Notes: generated by a model from the sequence alone, not told the origin. Shown: positions 43,890 through 56,984, numbered from the stretch's first letter. The stretch is 64,000 bases of DNA from Zygnema cylindricum (GCA_037447655.1 JBBHKE010003007.1:33900-97899); one strand, 5' to 3'. Program-made: numbers and translations.

Positions 43890-45154
43890 CTATATGAATA
43901 TCTATGCATAGGAGAAAAACATTTTTTTTTGTTCTAATTTCTTGAAATATACTGATAGGGTGGATACTGTTTACTTTGATATTCTTTTACTTTCAACATT
44001 TTACGAATAAAACTGAATTATTTACAAACACATTTGTTGGGAGGATCTAAAACTTGAACTTCATAAAAGTTTTTAAAACTTGAAACGGTACGGTCTTTTT
44101 AATGGACGTCGGTGGGAGTTTTTTTTCTAATCAGCAAGTGTTCGCCAATTGCGGCAAAGCGAGCCACATTTATGGTGGAAAGATCTCGAAGAAAGCACGA
44201 AAAGCTTTACGAGAGAGACAAGCGACTTTCTTCCCGCGGGTCGGGAGATCCATGCTTTTGTGAAATACAGGTGACGACGAAATTCGACTTTTACGTCACT
44301 TTTGTGTTTGTGTTTTTGTTTTTGTTTTTGTTTTTGTTTTGAGGTCAGATGTGGACGTCGTACGGTTGAAGGTATCGGAATGATGACAGGAAGCAGTTGA
44401 TTTCGATTCCGTGCACTTTGAAGGTCAAACGAGCCTTATTTTGTTGTTCCCGAGGCTGGTTTTTCACTTATTCATATTTGTTAATTTATATCTTTAATTT
44501 TGACTTTGTCTTCATGCTATGTCCCCTCGCTTGCAACGATTAGTTTTTCGAGTTTTCTTTGGACACGTTTGTGATTGCTGCCCTTTTTTTGGTATGAAGC
44601 AAGCGTTATCCGCTGATTCATTTTGAGAATGCTTCCATGTCCAGTGCTTACCTGTTGCTGACGTGGCACATTTTTGTCTATTCCTGTTTTGGTTCAGCGC
44701 GTATCGTGACAGCATGACAGACTTCTACGTAGTCGGCCTCGCCTCGCAAATCATAATGAAGGAGTCGGAGGCCCCTGTGACTGCCTGCAATTGGGTGCCG
44801 AAGAATAGGACTTCAGAGTCAGCATTCTTTTCTATTGCTCTTTGTTCGTTATTTATTTTTAAGCTTCTTACATGTAAATGCACATTGTTTTCGGTAGCAG
44901 TTTCGAGAATGAGTCGAGACTTTTGTTGCACTCCCGAAGTTTTCGACTCGTTTTGAGGGTAAACCGTATAAGTCATACAACCTTTTTGAGTAAATTGTAT
45001 GTTTCACTCTCACTTTGAGGGCAAACACCTTCAACGTAGATAGCCTATCTGGCGGTTTCAGTTGTCCAATATCAATTCAATTGTGCTCCCTTTTTTACAA
45101 AGATTCCATCCTGGTTCGATCCTTGATCAGCGCAAATTGACTAAATTTTCACAG
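43890..45154 (+). other. Probable intron and unresolved upstream exons of the GT92 gene
   Basis: There are open stretches at 44112-44342 and 44663-44956 (the latter with SEAPVTACNWVPKNR). These may hold exons, but I could not identify splice sites with confidence. A (TTTTTG)n run lies at 44304-44340. Confidence 0.3.
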
Positions 45155-46987
45155 GAACGTCGATTCGGTCATCGCGACTTCTCCGTTGACCGTGACAAGT
45201 CACTGGAGAGACAATCACGATATGGAGTACGTCGTCGTTGTCGTACGGTGTACTTTCCCAATCGAAGTCGGCGGAAATGACGGTGGAAAACTTTATTTAC
45301 AAGTGCCAAGACATAAGAGTGAGGTTTGGTCAACGGAGCAATTTATGCGGTGTGCATTTACACTCACATGGCATATGCTGACTAGCAAGGTTCTAAGAAT
45401 ATTTGTAAACCTTAATGGGAACTTCTTAGTGGAATATGGATTTCGCTTGATGAAATTTTATGTGAATTCACAATCAATCATATCTTCATTTCTTCGCTTA
45501 ATAAGCATTTTGGAATTTAAAAAAAGTGAGTGTGATATTGTGCAATGATATTACATGTTGTTTCATTTTTATGAATGTGAACTATTACAATTGATCTCAA
45601 ATAGTATATGTCCTAACAAGTAACAGGCAATAGTATATGTACGCCTGATATAGGACTCGATTGAGCATGTTTGATGTTTCAAAAACTGACATTTAGAAAG
45701 TACGTATAGTACTTCTTGATTATTATTGGAGCGTAATTGTCCAATGTCTTCTCATATGGTCACATTTAATAAATACTCAAATTTTCACATGTATAGGGAT
45801 ATGGATTCATTTTGTCACTATGAATTTTTTTTGACATCCTTCTTAATTCGTAAATTTGTATATGTATTCGCAGGAAACAAACACTCCTTGATATATGACG
45901 CTGATGATATGTTACCTGTTTTAAGTGAGACATCCATTGACCCAGATTTATATCGACAGGAAGAGAATCAGAAAAGATTTCGGCATAAATTTGCCGTTTG
46001 TGGCGCCCCTATTCGTACCAATCTGAATACCACAGTCGTTCGGGAGTGGATTTTATGGCATAAAAAGGCTCTTGACGACGATGTCCATTTTGTGTTTTAC
46101 ATTGTAGAGGACATTGAGAAGGACTTGATGGACTTGTTGAAAAATTTTGAAGATGAAAAACTTGCAACAATTGTACACGCAGAAGATGAATCGCTTTATG
46201 AGGGATGGTACTTCAATCAAGTGCTTTTTATTAACGATTGCATACATCGATTTCGCCATGTAGCCAAGTAAACCCTGAAACGATTGATGACATGTTTTAG
46301 GAGATGTTTATGTTTAGTTTTCAATGTTTATCCATAAGTGTTGTTTGTTTTTTCAATTGCCTGGCGTGTGCTTTAACACCCAGTCATTGTTGGGATTTCT
46401 GTTCGCTTATCTCATGTTCATTGACCCTTCTCATGTAATCTTTATGCGTTTTGTCCGTTTCATGTTTCAGGTGGGCTCTAAACATGGATTATGATGAATT
46501 TTTACATGTTCGCTCCGAAAGTCAAACTCTTCCCGATTTTTTTGACCTTTATGACCATGCCGGGGTTCTTTATTTTAATCGTGTCAGATATGCTGCAGAT
46601 TACTGTTTGCCCCAAAAACACGCTGGTCAGTGGGCGATAGAATTAAGGGCATTTCGTTTGAAGTCAAAATGTCAAGATATGAACTTGCATTGTGACATTG
46701 ATGGCCCGTCAAAATGGGCTGTCAAACTGAATTCTGTACTTTTAGGACAAATCCATTTTATATCTCAGTTTTTATCTACAGTCAGAAGTGTCAACGTTGA
46801 TGAAAATGTTGCTGTTATTGCTCACGAGAGACAACTACCTGTACAAGGATGGGGCGAATGTATACACATTGTGTTTAACATAACAGAATATCCGGACATG
46901 ATCCTGGATCCTGTATTTACCAACCAAGTAACCGAAGTGGTTGAAGAGAGACAATGGCGACATAAACAACTGACACCTGGCAACTAG
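45155..46987 (+). CDS. Glycosyltransferase family 92 (DUF23-type) gene, three exons, 5' end unresolved
   Basis: Exons 45155-45318, 45874-46267 and 46471-46987 join in frame. The introns 45319-45873 and 46268-46470 begin GT and end AG, and the phases agree at both junctions. Exon 1 reads EYVVVVVRCTFP and GGKLYLQVP. Exon 2 has FAVCGAPIRTN, REWILWHKKAL and YEGWYFNQVLFINDCIHRFR. Exon 3 opens with the metal-binding motif WALNMDYDEFLHV. These are the GT92 signature blocks; plant members include the beta-1,4-galactan synthases (GALS). It would transfer a sugar in the Golgi, with the donor unknown. The stop is at 46985-46987. The upstream acceptor TTTTCACAG (ending 45154) calls for at least one more 5' exon. 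No stops break the frame. Confidence 0.75.
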
Positions 46988-47433
46988 TGAGAGATAAATT
47001 CCTTCCATTGCCTATAACGATTTTAGATAAAGTGATGTGCGTTGTGAAAATGATGTGTTTCATAGATCAAAGGAAAGAATCTATGTGGTTGCATGTGTGC
47101 TACACTCAATAAGTGTTGACCCAAGGACTGACAATTTTAAGAAGGATGTTTTATACAAGGACGGTGGTTAATTTTTTTTTGCGTTAGCAATCCGAGGTTT
47201 ATTGAGCAGTTTTTTTGTGTGCAATAGCTTTTGGAGGCTCCATGTTTATTGAAAAAAAATGTACACCACCGGCAATGTAGGAGACAAGTAGTTAATAAGG
47301 ATGAGAGTTGTTCCAGATAACAATGGAAATTTGTGATTAAATTTTAGGAACTATATTCGGGAAATATGGAAAGAGAGAGAGGGCGTAAGAGAGCGATGGA
47401 GAGAGTGAGAGAGTCCCCTAGCCGGATTTTATA

Positions 47434-47468
<35 letters not shown>

Positions 47469-48552
47469 TTCTTTTATCATATTCCTTTCCTAATTTTTCT
47501 CTCCTCAGCCAGAGTTCACTCTCACTCCCTTTGCCTATCCCTTTTCCTCTCCCTTTCCCTCTCCCCCTCTTCCCTCTCTCTCCCTCTATCTCTCTATCTC
47601 CCTATCAATTACTTTTTTGCTCTATTTGTATCTTTGTCTGTTTGTCTCTTCCCATTCCCCTTTTTGTACATTTGAGCTTCCAACCTTTGTCTTTTTTTTC
47701 TTTTTTTGTAAATCTGTCTTTAACCAGATTTCTTATTCCTGATCTCTTTTTATTTTTCTTCTTATCTGGTCGGTAAGGCATTCTATCCGATATAAGAATG
47801 GGTGGACCATCTCCAAGCGATATTGTGAAGGGATGCTTGCACGATTTGGGAAACTTTGATGGCGACAACCGTGACGTAGGCAACGGTTTGGAAGAATTGA
47901 TACTTTAAAGAAAGGATTAGTCGTTTAAGTGATATTTATTTTCTGTTAGTTTGATGAAGGTATAGACGAGATGAAGGAACCTTTGGAGTCATGGATTACG
48001 TGTTATCATGTATAATGATATTTTTACTTGTTTGACCATTTTTGGGCAATTAATTTTAGAAGAACTCTCTTTCTTTGAGCGTAGACTATAGATTTTTTGT
48101 TGTTCTTGTCGTTTGTGTTGTGTGAGCCCCCAATAATTTCTTTTGATTTTTTAACATCATTTTCAATTGATTTTTTGTTTTTTTTTTTTGTTTTTTGGAT
48201 TGATTTCTCATAATACATCTGCTCCAAATAGAGCGAAAAGATCCGGTTTGGAAAAATGTGTTAGGGTGTGTGTTTGTGTGTGAGTGTGTAAGATCGAGGG
48301 GAGGGGGAGCGGGGCAGGGGAAGGCTTTATTGATAGGGACAATTTCGTCCATATTTACATTTTGTTTTCATCCTACTTTAAAATGGATTTCTAAAAAGCT
48401 TTTCCTATCTTGTTTTTCCATGTGAATGCCTATTGCTCTCTCTCTCCTATCTTTTGTACTATCTGCATTCTGTGACGAATTTGAGATTGGATTTTGAGTT
48501 TCCTCTGTTGGTTTGGAGGTCCGTGGTCCAAAGATTTCTCTTGGTTACACGA
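46988..48552. other. Intergenic, low complexity, possible LTR of fragment VII
   Basis: A pyrimidine-rich tract with (CT)n and (CA)n runs lies at 47430-47470, with long CT-rich sequence to 47770. A short gag-like phrase, LGNFDGDN, occurs near 47848. The last few hundred bases should contain the 5' LTR of copia fragment VII, but its start is not clear. Confidence 0.45.
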
Positions 48553-50572
48553 AATGGCTGACTCCGATTTTTAGGTTACGGGCCCCCATTCCAATCTCGA
48601 TAAGTTCAAAGGCACAAATCACCAACTCTGGAGATGCCGGGCTTAAGCAGCCCTTGAGGAGAGAGGTTGTTTGGGTAGAGGTTGTTTGGGTATTGTTACC
48701 CGAACAGAGCTGCTGTTGCAGACGTAAACGAAATCAAAGCTGATGAGAAGAAATCAATAGCGAAATGGGATACGAAGGAGATCCAAACAAATAACACTTT
48801 GACTAGGGGTCTAGCCGATAACCAGCTTCGAAATGTCACTCGTTGCAAATCTTCTGCGGAAATTTGGGAGTCACTCGCGACGACTCAGGGCAAATCACTC
48901 ATGACCACCATCTACTAGGACGGCACATTGATGGAGGCTTACACCTCGCATTACGTTTACCTCTTGGCCAAAGCCGACGCTGTCGGTTTCATTCTTCCCA
49001 TGGATATCAAGATCACACTTCTCATGCTATCTTTGCCCGTAGAGTACAAACCCATACACACGTGGCTTGATGGATCGGAACCCACGACTTGGAAATGGAA
49101 TGAGGTTGTCGAAGATCTCTTGAAGCACGAGTTCAACACTCAGATCATGTCCAATCGTGAACTCAAAAGAGAGAGCTCCGCGTTCGCATATGGAAAGGGG
49201 AGATTTCCGCACAAGGAGAAAGACAAACGGGAAAGTCAAAATCAAGACAAGAAAGACAAGCCTAGAAACTTCATCTCTGTTTGCCGCAAATACACTTATG
49301 ATAAGCAACACGAGAAGGTTGACGAATCAAAGCTAAAGAAGTGGAAAGGAAAAGGAAAGGAAATCGTTCAGTCGCAAGCCATGATGGCGTCCACCCTCTC
49401 GACCAATAAAAACAAATGGATAGTGGACATTAGGGCGTCTGAACACATATGGTCTCGCCGAGAGTGGTTCTCCAATTTCAAAGAGACTACTCCCTCCCGC
49501 ATATACGTGGGAGACAATCATACGTCACTCTACATAGGAAAAGGAGACATTGATATCGAGGCGTTAGTAGATGGCAGATTGGGTTCCCGAACAATCAAGA
49601 ATGTGATCTATGTTCCCACCTTTATGCGTAACCTCTACTCCATCACCCAAGGTGAAGACAGCGAAATCATCGCGATCCGGCAGAAAGAAGTAAAGATAAA
49701 GCTGGTGAGAAACAGACTTACCATGGCAGAAGGGGAGCGAATGGCGGATCGCACATATCGGCTGAAGTGCAGCCCGAAGCCGCAATCTCTAGCTCTCGCA
49801 GCCCAAGCTGTTCTTCCATCACAAGGAGAGAACACCAACGAGAAAGAGGAGATCAAATAAAATATTGTAAGGAAAGAAGTTATTGACAACAAAGAGAAGG
49901 TTGACAAGTCTATACAACCAGCATACAACCAACTCCTCTGGCACACAGGCGACTAGGACATTCCACACCGACGCAATGAAGAAACTAATCGCAAGCAATA
50001 TGGTTAATGGGAAAAATCTTACCTCTCTCAAAGATTCCAAATAACCTTGCCACGGTGGCGAGGTGGGGAAATCCCATCTTCTTCCATTTCCCAAATCCTA
50101 AAGAACGAGGGATACTCGCCCGCTCGAACTAATTCACTCCGACGTATGGGGCCCAACAAGGGTGCCCTATTGCTGTGGGAGAAGATACTTGGTCACCTTT
50201 ATGGATGAATTCTCCCACATGACTCACACGTACTTGCTCCGACAAAAAATGAGGTGTTTAAAAAATTTAAAGCATTCAAAGCAATGGCTGAGAAAAAGCA
50301 CGATACAAAAATCTAGTGTTTAAGGAGTGACAACGGAGTAGAATATTTGTCCGCTGAGTTAAAGAAGTTCCTCACCTCAAAAGGGATCAAACACCAGTTG
50401 ATAGCACCCGAAACTTCGCAACAAAATGGTGTGGCAGAGAGCATGAACTGAACACTTTTGGAAATGTCACGGAGCATGATGGCGATGCACATTATCAATG
50501 CTAACTTTTGGGGAGAAGCAGTCTGCACAGCAACATATCTCATAAACCGATGCCCAACGCACAATTAGTTAT
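48553..50572 (+). pseudogene. Copia fragment VII: gag, protease, integrase
   Basis: A start codon at 48553 (MADSDF, then a stop at the place of Gln) lies in the LTR end. The primer site GGTTACGGGCCCCC (48574-48587) is read as VTGPH and followed by NLDKFKGTNHQLWRCR. A 310-codon open frame (48928-49860) has LLMLSLPVEYKPI and a damaged protease motif, WIVDIRASEH, where WIVDSGASEH is expected. Integrase remnants follow: LRSDNGVEYLSAEL (near 50318-50360), APETSQQNGVAESMN and FWGEAVCTATYLINRCPT. The element stops at about 50572; RT, RNase H and the 3' LTR are absent. Confidence 0.8.
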
Positions 50573-53176
50573 AATGTAGAGAGGATCCGTTGTTTTGGTA
50601 TATCACACATTTTCCTTCCTATACAAGTGTCAAGGTTTGGTATGTTTGGGGAACATGTGTTCCTTGTGCCGCGTGCACTAGTGATTGGAGATGCATCGTT
50701 TTGGATTTTTTTTTTTTTATAAATTGTGTGTGGTTGAGAGAGAGAGAGAGAGAGAGAAAGGAGAGAGAGAGGAGGGGGGAGAGAGAGTGAGCCTTTGTAA
50801 GAAAAGAGAGCTTTTGTCAATATTTTATGTTTGTCGACTCCCGTTGCTCATAGGTGAAATGTTGGAAATGGTTTCGCTTGTGATGTGATTATTCGGTAAT
50901 TTTTGTGCGTGCTCGGAGTGCGTCATAGTGCATGGATCTTGTTACAATTGGTCTTGTTTTTTTTGCTTTGTTTGTGTCGGCGTACATTATGGTTAAATTT
51001 AGGTGTTTTGGAAACTGAGTGGTGAGTAAAGTTTGTTGTTAGTGTTTTAGAGTAGGATAAACTCTAGCTTAATATATATGTATTTTGAGTTTATAGCAGC
51101 ATTGCTGATTTGTGAATGTTTATCGTGAGTTGTCATTGCTTCCGCTTGTGTGAAAATTAGTTTTTGTATGTATACGACTATTAATATATAAGACTCTTGT
51201 AGCGTTTAAAGACACATCAGGTATTAGGGCGACCAAAACTACTTAGTAAGTTGAATTAACAATTACAAGTGTCTTCAATTATTTTTAATTTTCTACGTAT
51301 GCCAAGTGTGGAGAATTTTCCAAGATAGACTCTACACGTGTGTATGACATTCCTCAAATCTGATTGGCTGGAGGGAACCACTATTGGGCTGCTCATTATT
51401 GTAACATTATGATATGGGCGGTTAGAAACACAATTGGCCGAGGGGTTACTTGGTAGAGCGAGTGTACGTTTAATGCTAAGGCCTTTTCCCCATGTAATCG
51501 TTACTTTGATAAAGTATTTTGGACTTTAGTAAGGATTCTTTGTACTACTTTGAAGAGTGTCCTAATGTGCGAAAATGAAATCGGAACTTTGAAATGTGAC
51601 GGTTATAGACTTAGGTACAAATTTGTGATGGTTGAAGACGACTACGAATTTTGTGAAACCAACAAAAACAACGACAATTATAGACGTCTAGATTTTTGTA
51701 ATTTTGTGACATGGCATATGTTGAAGGTTTTGTGACATTTTGACGCCATGCTCACTTGTGACAACGTCGACATCACAAATTGAAGAACTTATGGCCATGG
51801 CCACCCGATTTTGTTTTTTCGACTTTTCTCATTTGACTTGCCATAAAATATACATAAAGGTAGCCAAAAGAATTATTTTTCAAATATCTTTCATTTCATA
51901 ACAGTATTGTCGTGCCTCGTTCTAATAAGTGTAAGATTAAATTGAAACTTAGAGAGGGAAAGTGGAGAGGCGACAACGACGGAAAATTCTGCGAAGGACC
52001 CATGAATGTAAGTGGAGGTTCAAGACCCCTGCAGATTTTTTTACCTACATGCTTCTCTTTTCTGTACAAGCCTATAACAGGCAGCGAGAAAAATAGCGAG
52101 TACTCTCCCTCGTCCTTAAATTTTATCACTCGTGTGGCACGTGTGTGGGTCGTTTCTCATTCGTTGTTTAGGTGATACATAAACTAAAACCACCCTCTCG
52201 AGGTGATTTGCGATGAAGTTTTTTGATGGGATGGATTCTCTTGCCCGAGGGTCGAAATAAAAGGAAAACGCCAAAATGCTTTCACATGACGGCAAACATG
52301 GAGTACTTTCGAAGTATCGAATTGACGTTCACTGTACCGTGGTAAAAGATATTTTTGCGTATGGATAAAGTTTTTCTCGTTCGGGATTGAATTTTGGGGG
52401 AAAACGACGAATAAAAGTCGATACTTTAATACACGGGGACACCCTCTAAGTCCTGCGTTTGCAGCTAAGGTAGGACCATTTTTACAAAGTTAAAAATTTG
52501 CTGGCCTTACAATATATGTTGTATATCGCCGATCTTAACACTTAATTGCCACTTGAACAACACATTTTGGAAGACTAGACTAAACCTGCCTACTCTTTTT
52601 AGTGTGATTTCTATTTTCTTCCATTTTTGCTACTACTACCTTGTTGATTTATGGAAAGCACCTTTCCTATTTGGACTTATGTCGAACCGTGTGTACTTGG
52701 TGGCAGAGATTCTCCTCCGTTGTGCTGATTCCGGCTGTCAGTCCTTTGCCCTAACGCCTTTTTTGGTCAATCAATAATTAGGGTGCGTCTCAATGTACTT
52801 CAAACTTAAGGGAATTATTTTGTTTTTTAGTCAGATTCGGCGAACTCGGATTTCAGGTGTCCCTATGTGTAACAAAAAAAATGTTACTTAAGGGTGTGAC
52901 GATTGTATACGTTGACAATGCCCATGACGGCTGCCATCGTCTACAATCTGCCTTTTTGGCAATGAATCTCTATTCCTATTTCAAAAACCTAATCTCATAT
53001 TTGATATAATCACCATAGATTTAAGTTTTTTTTGAACTTCTAATGGATGCATTGATTTTTTCATTCTTGTGTAAAGAATTAAAGATAATAAAAAAAACAA
53101 ATAAAAATAATAATAATAATCATAATAAAATTTGGTTTTAGAATAACCGATTTGCACAGTAGAATAAGTGTGACGT
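50573..53176. other. Unassigned stretch with a (GA)n run
   Basis: There is a (GA)n run at about 50737-50795. A tRNA-like phrase TTACTTGGTAGAGCG occurs near 51447 but lacks a B-box. The segment 52185-52450 resembles 40705-40940 (GAGGTGATTTG, GGGTCGAAAT, AAAACGACRAA). No ORF longer than 90 codons shows a domain. Confidence 0.4.
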
Positions 53177-54200
53177 TGCAATTCTGTGTCCTCCATTGGA
53201 CTACAGAATACAGGAAGCCTCTAGATAGTTGTTAACTAGCCCACTTTAACCCACAGCCACTGCTTCACAAAAGGTCACACTGACAATTTGACTCCACCCC
53301 TGTGCAGCCTGGACTCCCGTGAGTCCGTAGCAAAAGTAATCACTGAAAACGGCCAACGAGCCGATAAGTTATGAGGCAGTAAAAATGCCAATTTGTACAA
53401 ACTCTCAAAGGGAGAGGTAAATGCCTACCAAAATTTTCTAAGTCTTGATTTCCTCTAATAACTTCTATCTACTGAAGTACGGACCAATCAGATTACTGTA
53501 CCATACCAAAAAGTACTACTGCCGGTGTACCTTTTGTACCGCCTATGTACGACAAGACTATTAAGCGGACGCGTGTCTCCTTTTCACTCGTCCGTACATT
53601 CCTCGGAATTCCTATGACCGAATGTCATCTCTCCACGTGGCTCCCGGTCATGCCATGTCACTAAACGCCAAAATGACTACTCCGCGATTTCGGCGATGAT
53701 GTGCGCCGTTGGATTTGCAGTGAGACGCAATCTTGGCCGTAATAAATACTTGCGCGATATTTGATTTGTTGTCGAAACAAAATGTGTGGTATCCGTTTTG
53801 AATTGGTTCATTTATAAAAATGTATCCATGTACGCCGTACACAGTTTTAGTTAAATGGTTTTGCTCCTTCCTAAATATATATATATCTATCACATACTAT
53901 AGCATTTAGCATTGGTCCTATTCTAGTAGGATAAAGCTGACCACTATCGGCCAGCTTGATGAACCAGAGGTACCGGGATCAAATCCCGGGTCCGTCAGGT
54001 ATATTTTTAGTAGCCTTAAAAATATTTGCCTGTTGAACTAAGGCAGCCATGGATCAACCCCTCTCTCTCTCCTTCAGTGACTACAACAAGTATGGGGGCT
54101 AGAGAGAAGAGGTGTAGGCAGGTTGTGTGTCCTTTCTCTTTTTCTTTTATACTAACATTTTAAACCTTGAAAATACTCAAGAAATCTATTAATTTCAACA
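53177..54200 (-). mobile_element. Solo LTR, copy D, with perfect target duplication
   Basis: It is flanked by GACGT on both sides (53172-53176, 54201-54205), 1024 bp. Hairpins lie at 53292-53307 and 53311-53326. The tRNA-like segment is described separately. The right end on the plus strand is AATTTCAACA. Confidence 0.93.
53910..54000 (+). other. tRNA-like segment inside solo LTR D (antisense)
   Basis: TTCTAGTAGGATAAAGC is followed by CCGGGATCAAATCCCGG (53973-53989). The latter is a perfect 5-bp T-stem with a 7-base loop and a near-consensus B-box. The acceptor stem does not close. It is the best preserved T-arm among the LTR copies. Confidence 0.55.
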
Positions 54201-55017
54201 GACGTAATAAAAACTAATATTAAGCACAATAATTAGATGTTGTTTTTTGCAATTTAGTTTTCTTTAGCTTCCCAATGGTTAGCCTAAAGCTGCCTCGTGA
54301 AAGGATGAGAAATAGTGAAATTTGAAGGAGTGATGCAGTTTGAAGGAGAGAATGCGAGGCTGCGTGAGAGAGGCGGCGTCTGCGAGTTGCTAGAGCGCCC
54401 TCAAAGATTTCTCACGTTTTCGTCAAATGGCATCGTAATTTCCAGACCCTTGGAATGAAAAAATAAGTACTGAACAAAATGCTACAAAACAAAACAAATT
54501 GTGTACATAGATGGACGCAAACGGACAAAACAAAACGAATAGTGTACCTTTCGCTGTCCCTTGAATTAGTTTGATATTTTTTTAAAATATTTTACGTGCG
54601 AATATGTGTTCCTATTTGTTTTTTGGAAAAACTTTGTTTTAAAACACATCGTCCATGTGTTTTAAAGAAAAGTTTGAAGATGACGTTTTTTGGCTTGGCC
54701 GTGGGTAGAAGAACACAAGACGACAACATATAGTACATCCTTAATTCGATGATGATGCAAAATGTACTTTTTTTTTCTATTTTTTTATATGGTTAAAACT
54801 TTGGCAGTACGGCTCTAAGTTTTATAAGAAAATGACAAAAAAAAACCCTTACTTTGGCACATGGAGACCCACCTTAAGAGAAAGACAGCAGAATCCTTCG
54901 TACATCCTTCGTAGATGGTGGTACGTATGCGAGTTCTCCTTAAGAATTTATTTCTAATTTTTGGAATAAAACGACAGGAAAAATGTCAAAAACCCTTACT
55001 TCAACACATGGGAAAAT
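54201..55017. other. Unassigned stretch with a short dispersed repeat
   Basis: No gene. The phrase AAAAYGACAnRAAAAA followed by CCCTTACTT and CACATGG occurs near 54833-54865 and 54968-55012. A weaker form occurs at 40915-40950. Confidence 0.4.
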
Positions 55018-55266
55018 GCTATCGAACGTGCATGGGAAATATAAGATAAGGCCTATGACCAGCAGTGCTTTGCATAGGAGTCATGCAAATAACCCCAGAT
55101 GTGGATGCTTCCCGTGATGGTGATAATGCCCATTTCTGCCACCATTCTTCTCGTGGACATGCATGCAAAACATCAGAGACAATAAGACAAGCATTGGGAA
55201 TGAATACGTGGGTAGGTGAAAAAGATACCCCCTCCCCGTTCCTTCCTCCATAGGGCTGATATCCCA
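55018..55266 (-). repeat. Gypsy LTR-like repeat, copy 1
   Basis: About 250 bases closely match 56478-56724. On the minus strand it begins TGGGATATCAGCCC. There is no polypurine tract before it, so it may be a 5' or solo LTR. Confidence 0.65.
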
Positions 55267-56477
55267 ATTTTGCTTATCCGCTGAAAGTCTAACAAATGCT
55301 CCCTCGAAACCCACTGTTTTGATCCAAAAGTTTGTACGATCCTACTCCGGCTAAAACGCCGCTGAAGCCAAAAAAACTACAAAAGGGGACCCGCATAAAC
55401 TACCACGTAGAAATAAAGGAAATAAACAAGATTGGCCGTTTCAGATTTAACATTATCACCTTGCCCCATAAAATAGAATAAAAGCTAAAATTAAGGATGA
55501 TAGCAAAACAAGCTCAACGTAACTCGGAAAGCAATGATGACAAAGTGAGAAGATGAAATCTCTCTGATGGTACTGAAAACAGGTAAGATCTTTTTTCACC
55601 CCTCGGTTTCTCCATCTTGGAACCGACAAGACTCTTATCGGTTTCAACAACAAAAAATCCAAATCGCCCAAAGGATGGATAGTGCGAACTACCAACCCGA
55701 ACTACAATCTCCTTAGAAGACAAATTAAATACCAAAATGGCAATAAAGTCACACACACACACAAGACAAAGATTCTCCAAGATAAGGTTTGCTTGGAATT
55801 TGTTGGGGTTTTGTCAAGAGACAGTACTGAAAAAAAGAAACCTGTGTCCTTTGGACCCAAATGCCTTATATATCGAAGTTTGTCTAGTTTTAGGTCTAAA
55901 AAGTCAACGCTATGCAATTAACCAATGAACGAAAAGCAAGTGCTATTGAAATGACATGTGAAAAAATAATCTGTACCACACTTGGGGCAAAAATTTATAC
56001 TTTTGACACCGGCTAGATCCGCGGCCGAAAGTCAAAATTTGTTCCACTATTATAAGACAAAGTACTAAAGATGACACGAAAAGGCCAAACTTTGACCCGA
56101 TGTAATTAATGGACCGAAAGTCAGTTGGACCTGAAAAGAATTTCTACTGATATTTAACAAATAATTTCTACTGATATTTAACAGCATAATCAGATGACAA
56201 TCCGAAAAATGACGTGGCTTTCCACAATGTACCCCCCACGAGGGTTGCTGGCACCTGGTCCCATGTAACGAAATTGCAATTTGAGGCAAAATAAATGTGT
56301 CGTCCGACCTCCGTTAGACGCGAAATAAAGTGCGTCGCGCTCAGTTTATAAAATACAAGAATATTGTCCGGTTTGGCGCACTCCCTTCTCCGTACACTCT
56401 GACCGTACAGGGTTGAAAGAGGCCCGGAAATCGTGGGTGAAAGAAGGTGTGCCGACAACGCAAACGAGCTTGACAGC
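55267..56477. other. Spacer between two LTR-like repeats
   Basis: About 1.2 kb without a recognised retroelement domain on either strand. Short ORFs only. If the two repeats belong to one element, it would be a small non-autonomous element. Confidence 0.4.
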
Positions 56478-56724
56478 TGTCGAGCGTGCTTGGGAAATAT
56501 AACATAAGGCCTACGGCCTAGAATGGTTCGCATAGGAGTCCTGCAAATAACCCCAGACGTGGATGCTTCCCGTGATTGTGATCATGCCCATTTCTGCCAC
56601 CATTCCTCCCGTAGACATGCATGCAAAACATAAGAGACAACAGGACAAGCAAAGGGAATGAATACGTGGGCAGGTGAAAAAGATACCCCCTCCCCCTTCC
56701 TTCCACCATAGAGTTGATATCCCA
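56478..56724 (-). repeat. Gypsy LTR-like repeat, copy 2
   Basis: On the minus strand it begins TGGGATATCAACTC just after the purine tract AAGAGGGGGGGGAAT. A gypsy integrase tail lies upstream (56985-57378), so this is probably the 3' LTR of that element. Confidence 0.65.
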
Positions 56725-56984
56725 ATTCCCCCCCCTCTTAGTCAATCGTGACTAAGATATATAAATAAAATATTTACCTGCCAAATTCGCAATTTCCGTA
56801 CAACCATGTGATTGAGAGTTGAGGGCGTGACTTCCAGGAGGAGGGGAGATATAATTGATGCTAACACAGGCTGCATTGATTGCAGACCAAGACGTTGCCC
56901 AGCGGGGAGGACACAATGCAGGCTGAGGTTCACGAAGGAAGGTCGGCAAAGTAAGTTAGGAGGAAAGTGGGTTTGTCTTCCTAT

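Noticed and set aside
47366-47776. 136-codon ORF
   Set aside because: It is made of CT and CA microsatellite sequence, giving Ser/Leu/Pro runs. No codon signal.
51440-51500. tRNA gene suggested by TTACTTGGTAGAGCG
   Set aside because: No B-box or T-arm follows, and no acceptor stem closes. At most a tRNA-derived fragment.
53910-54000. True tRNA gene
   Set aside because: The T-arm is good, but the acceptor stem and anticodon arm do not form properly, and the segment is a fixed part of an LTR family.
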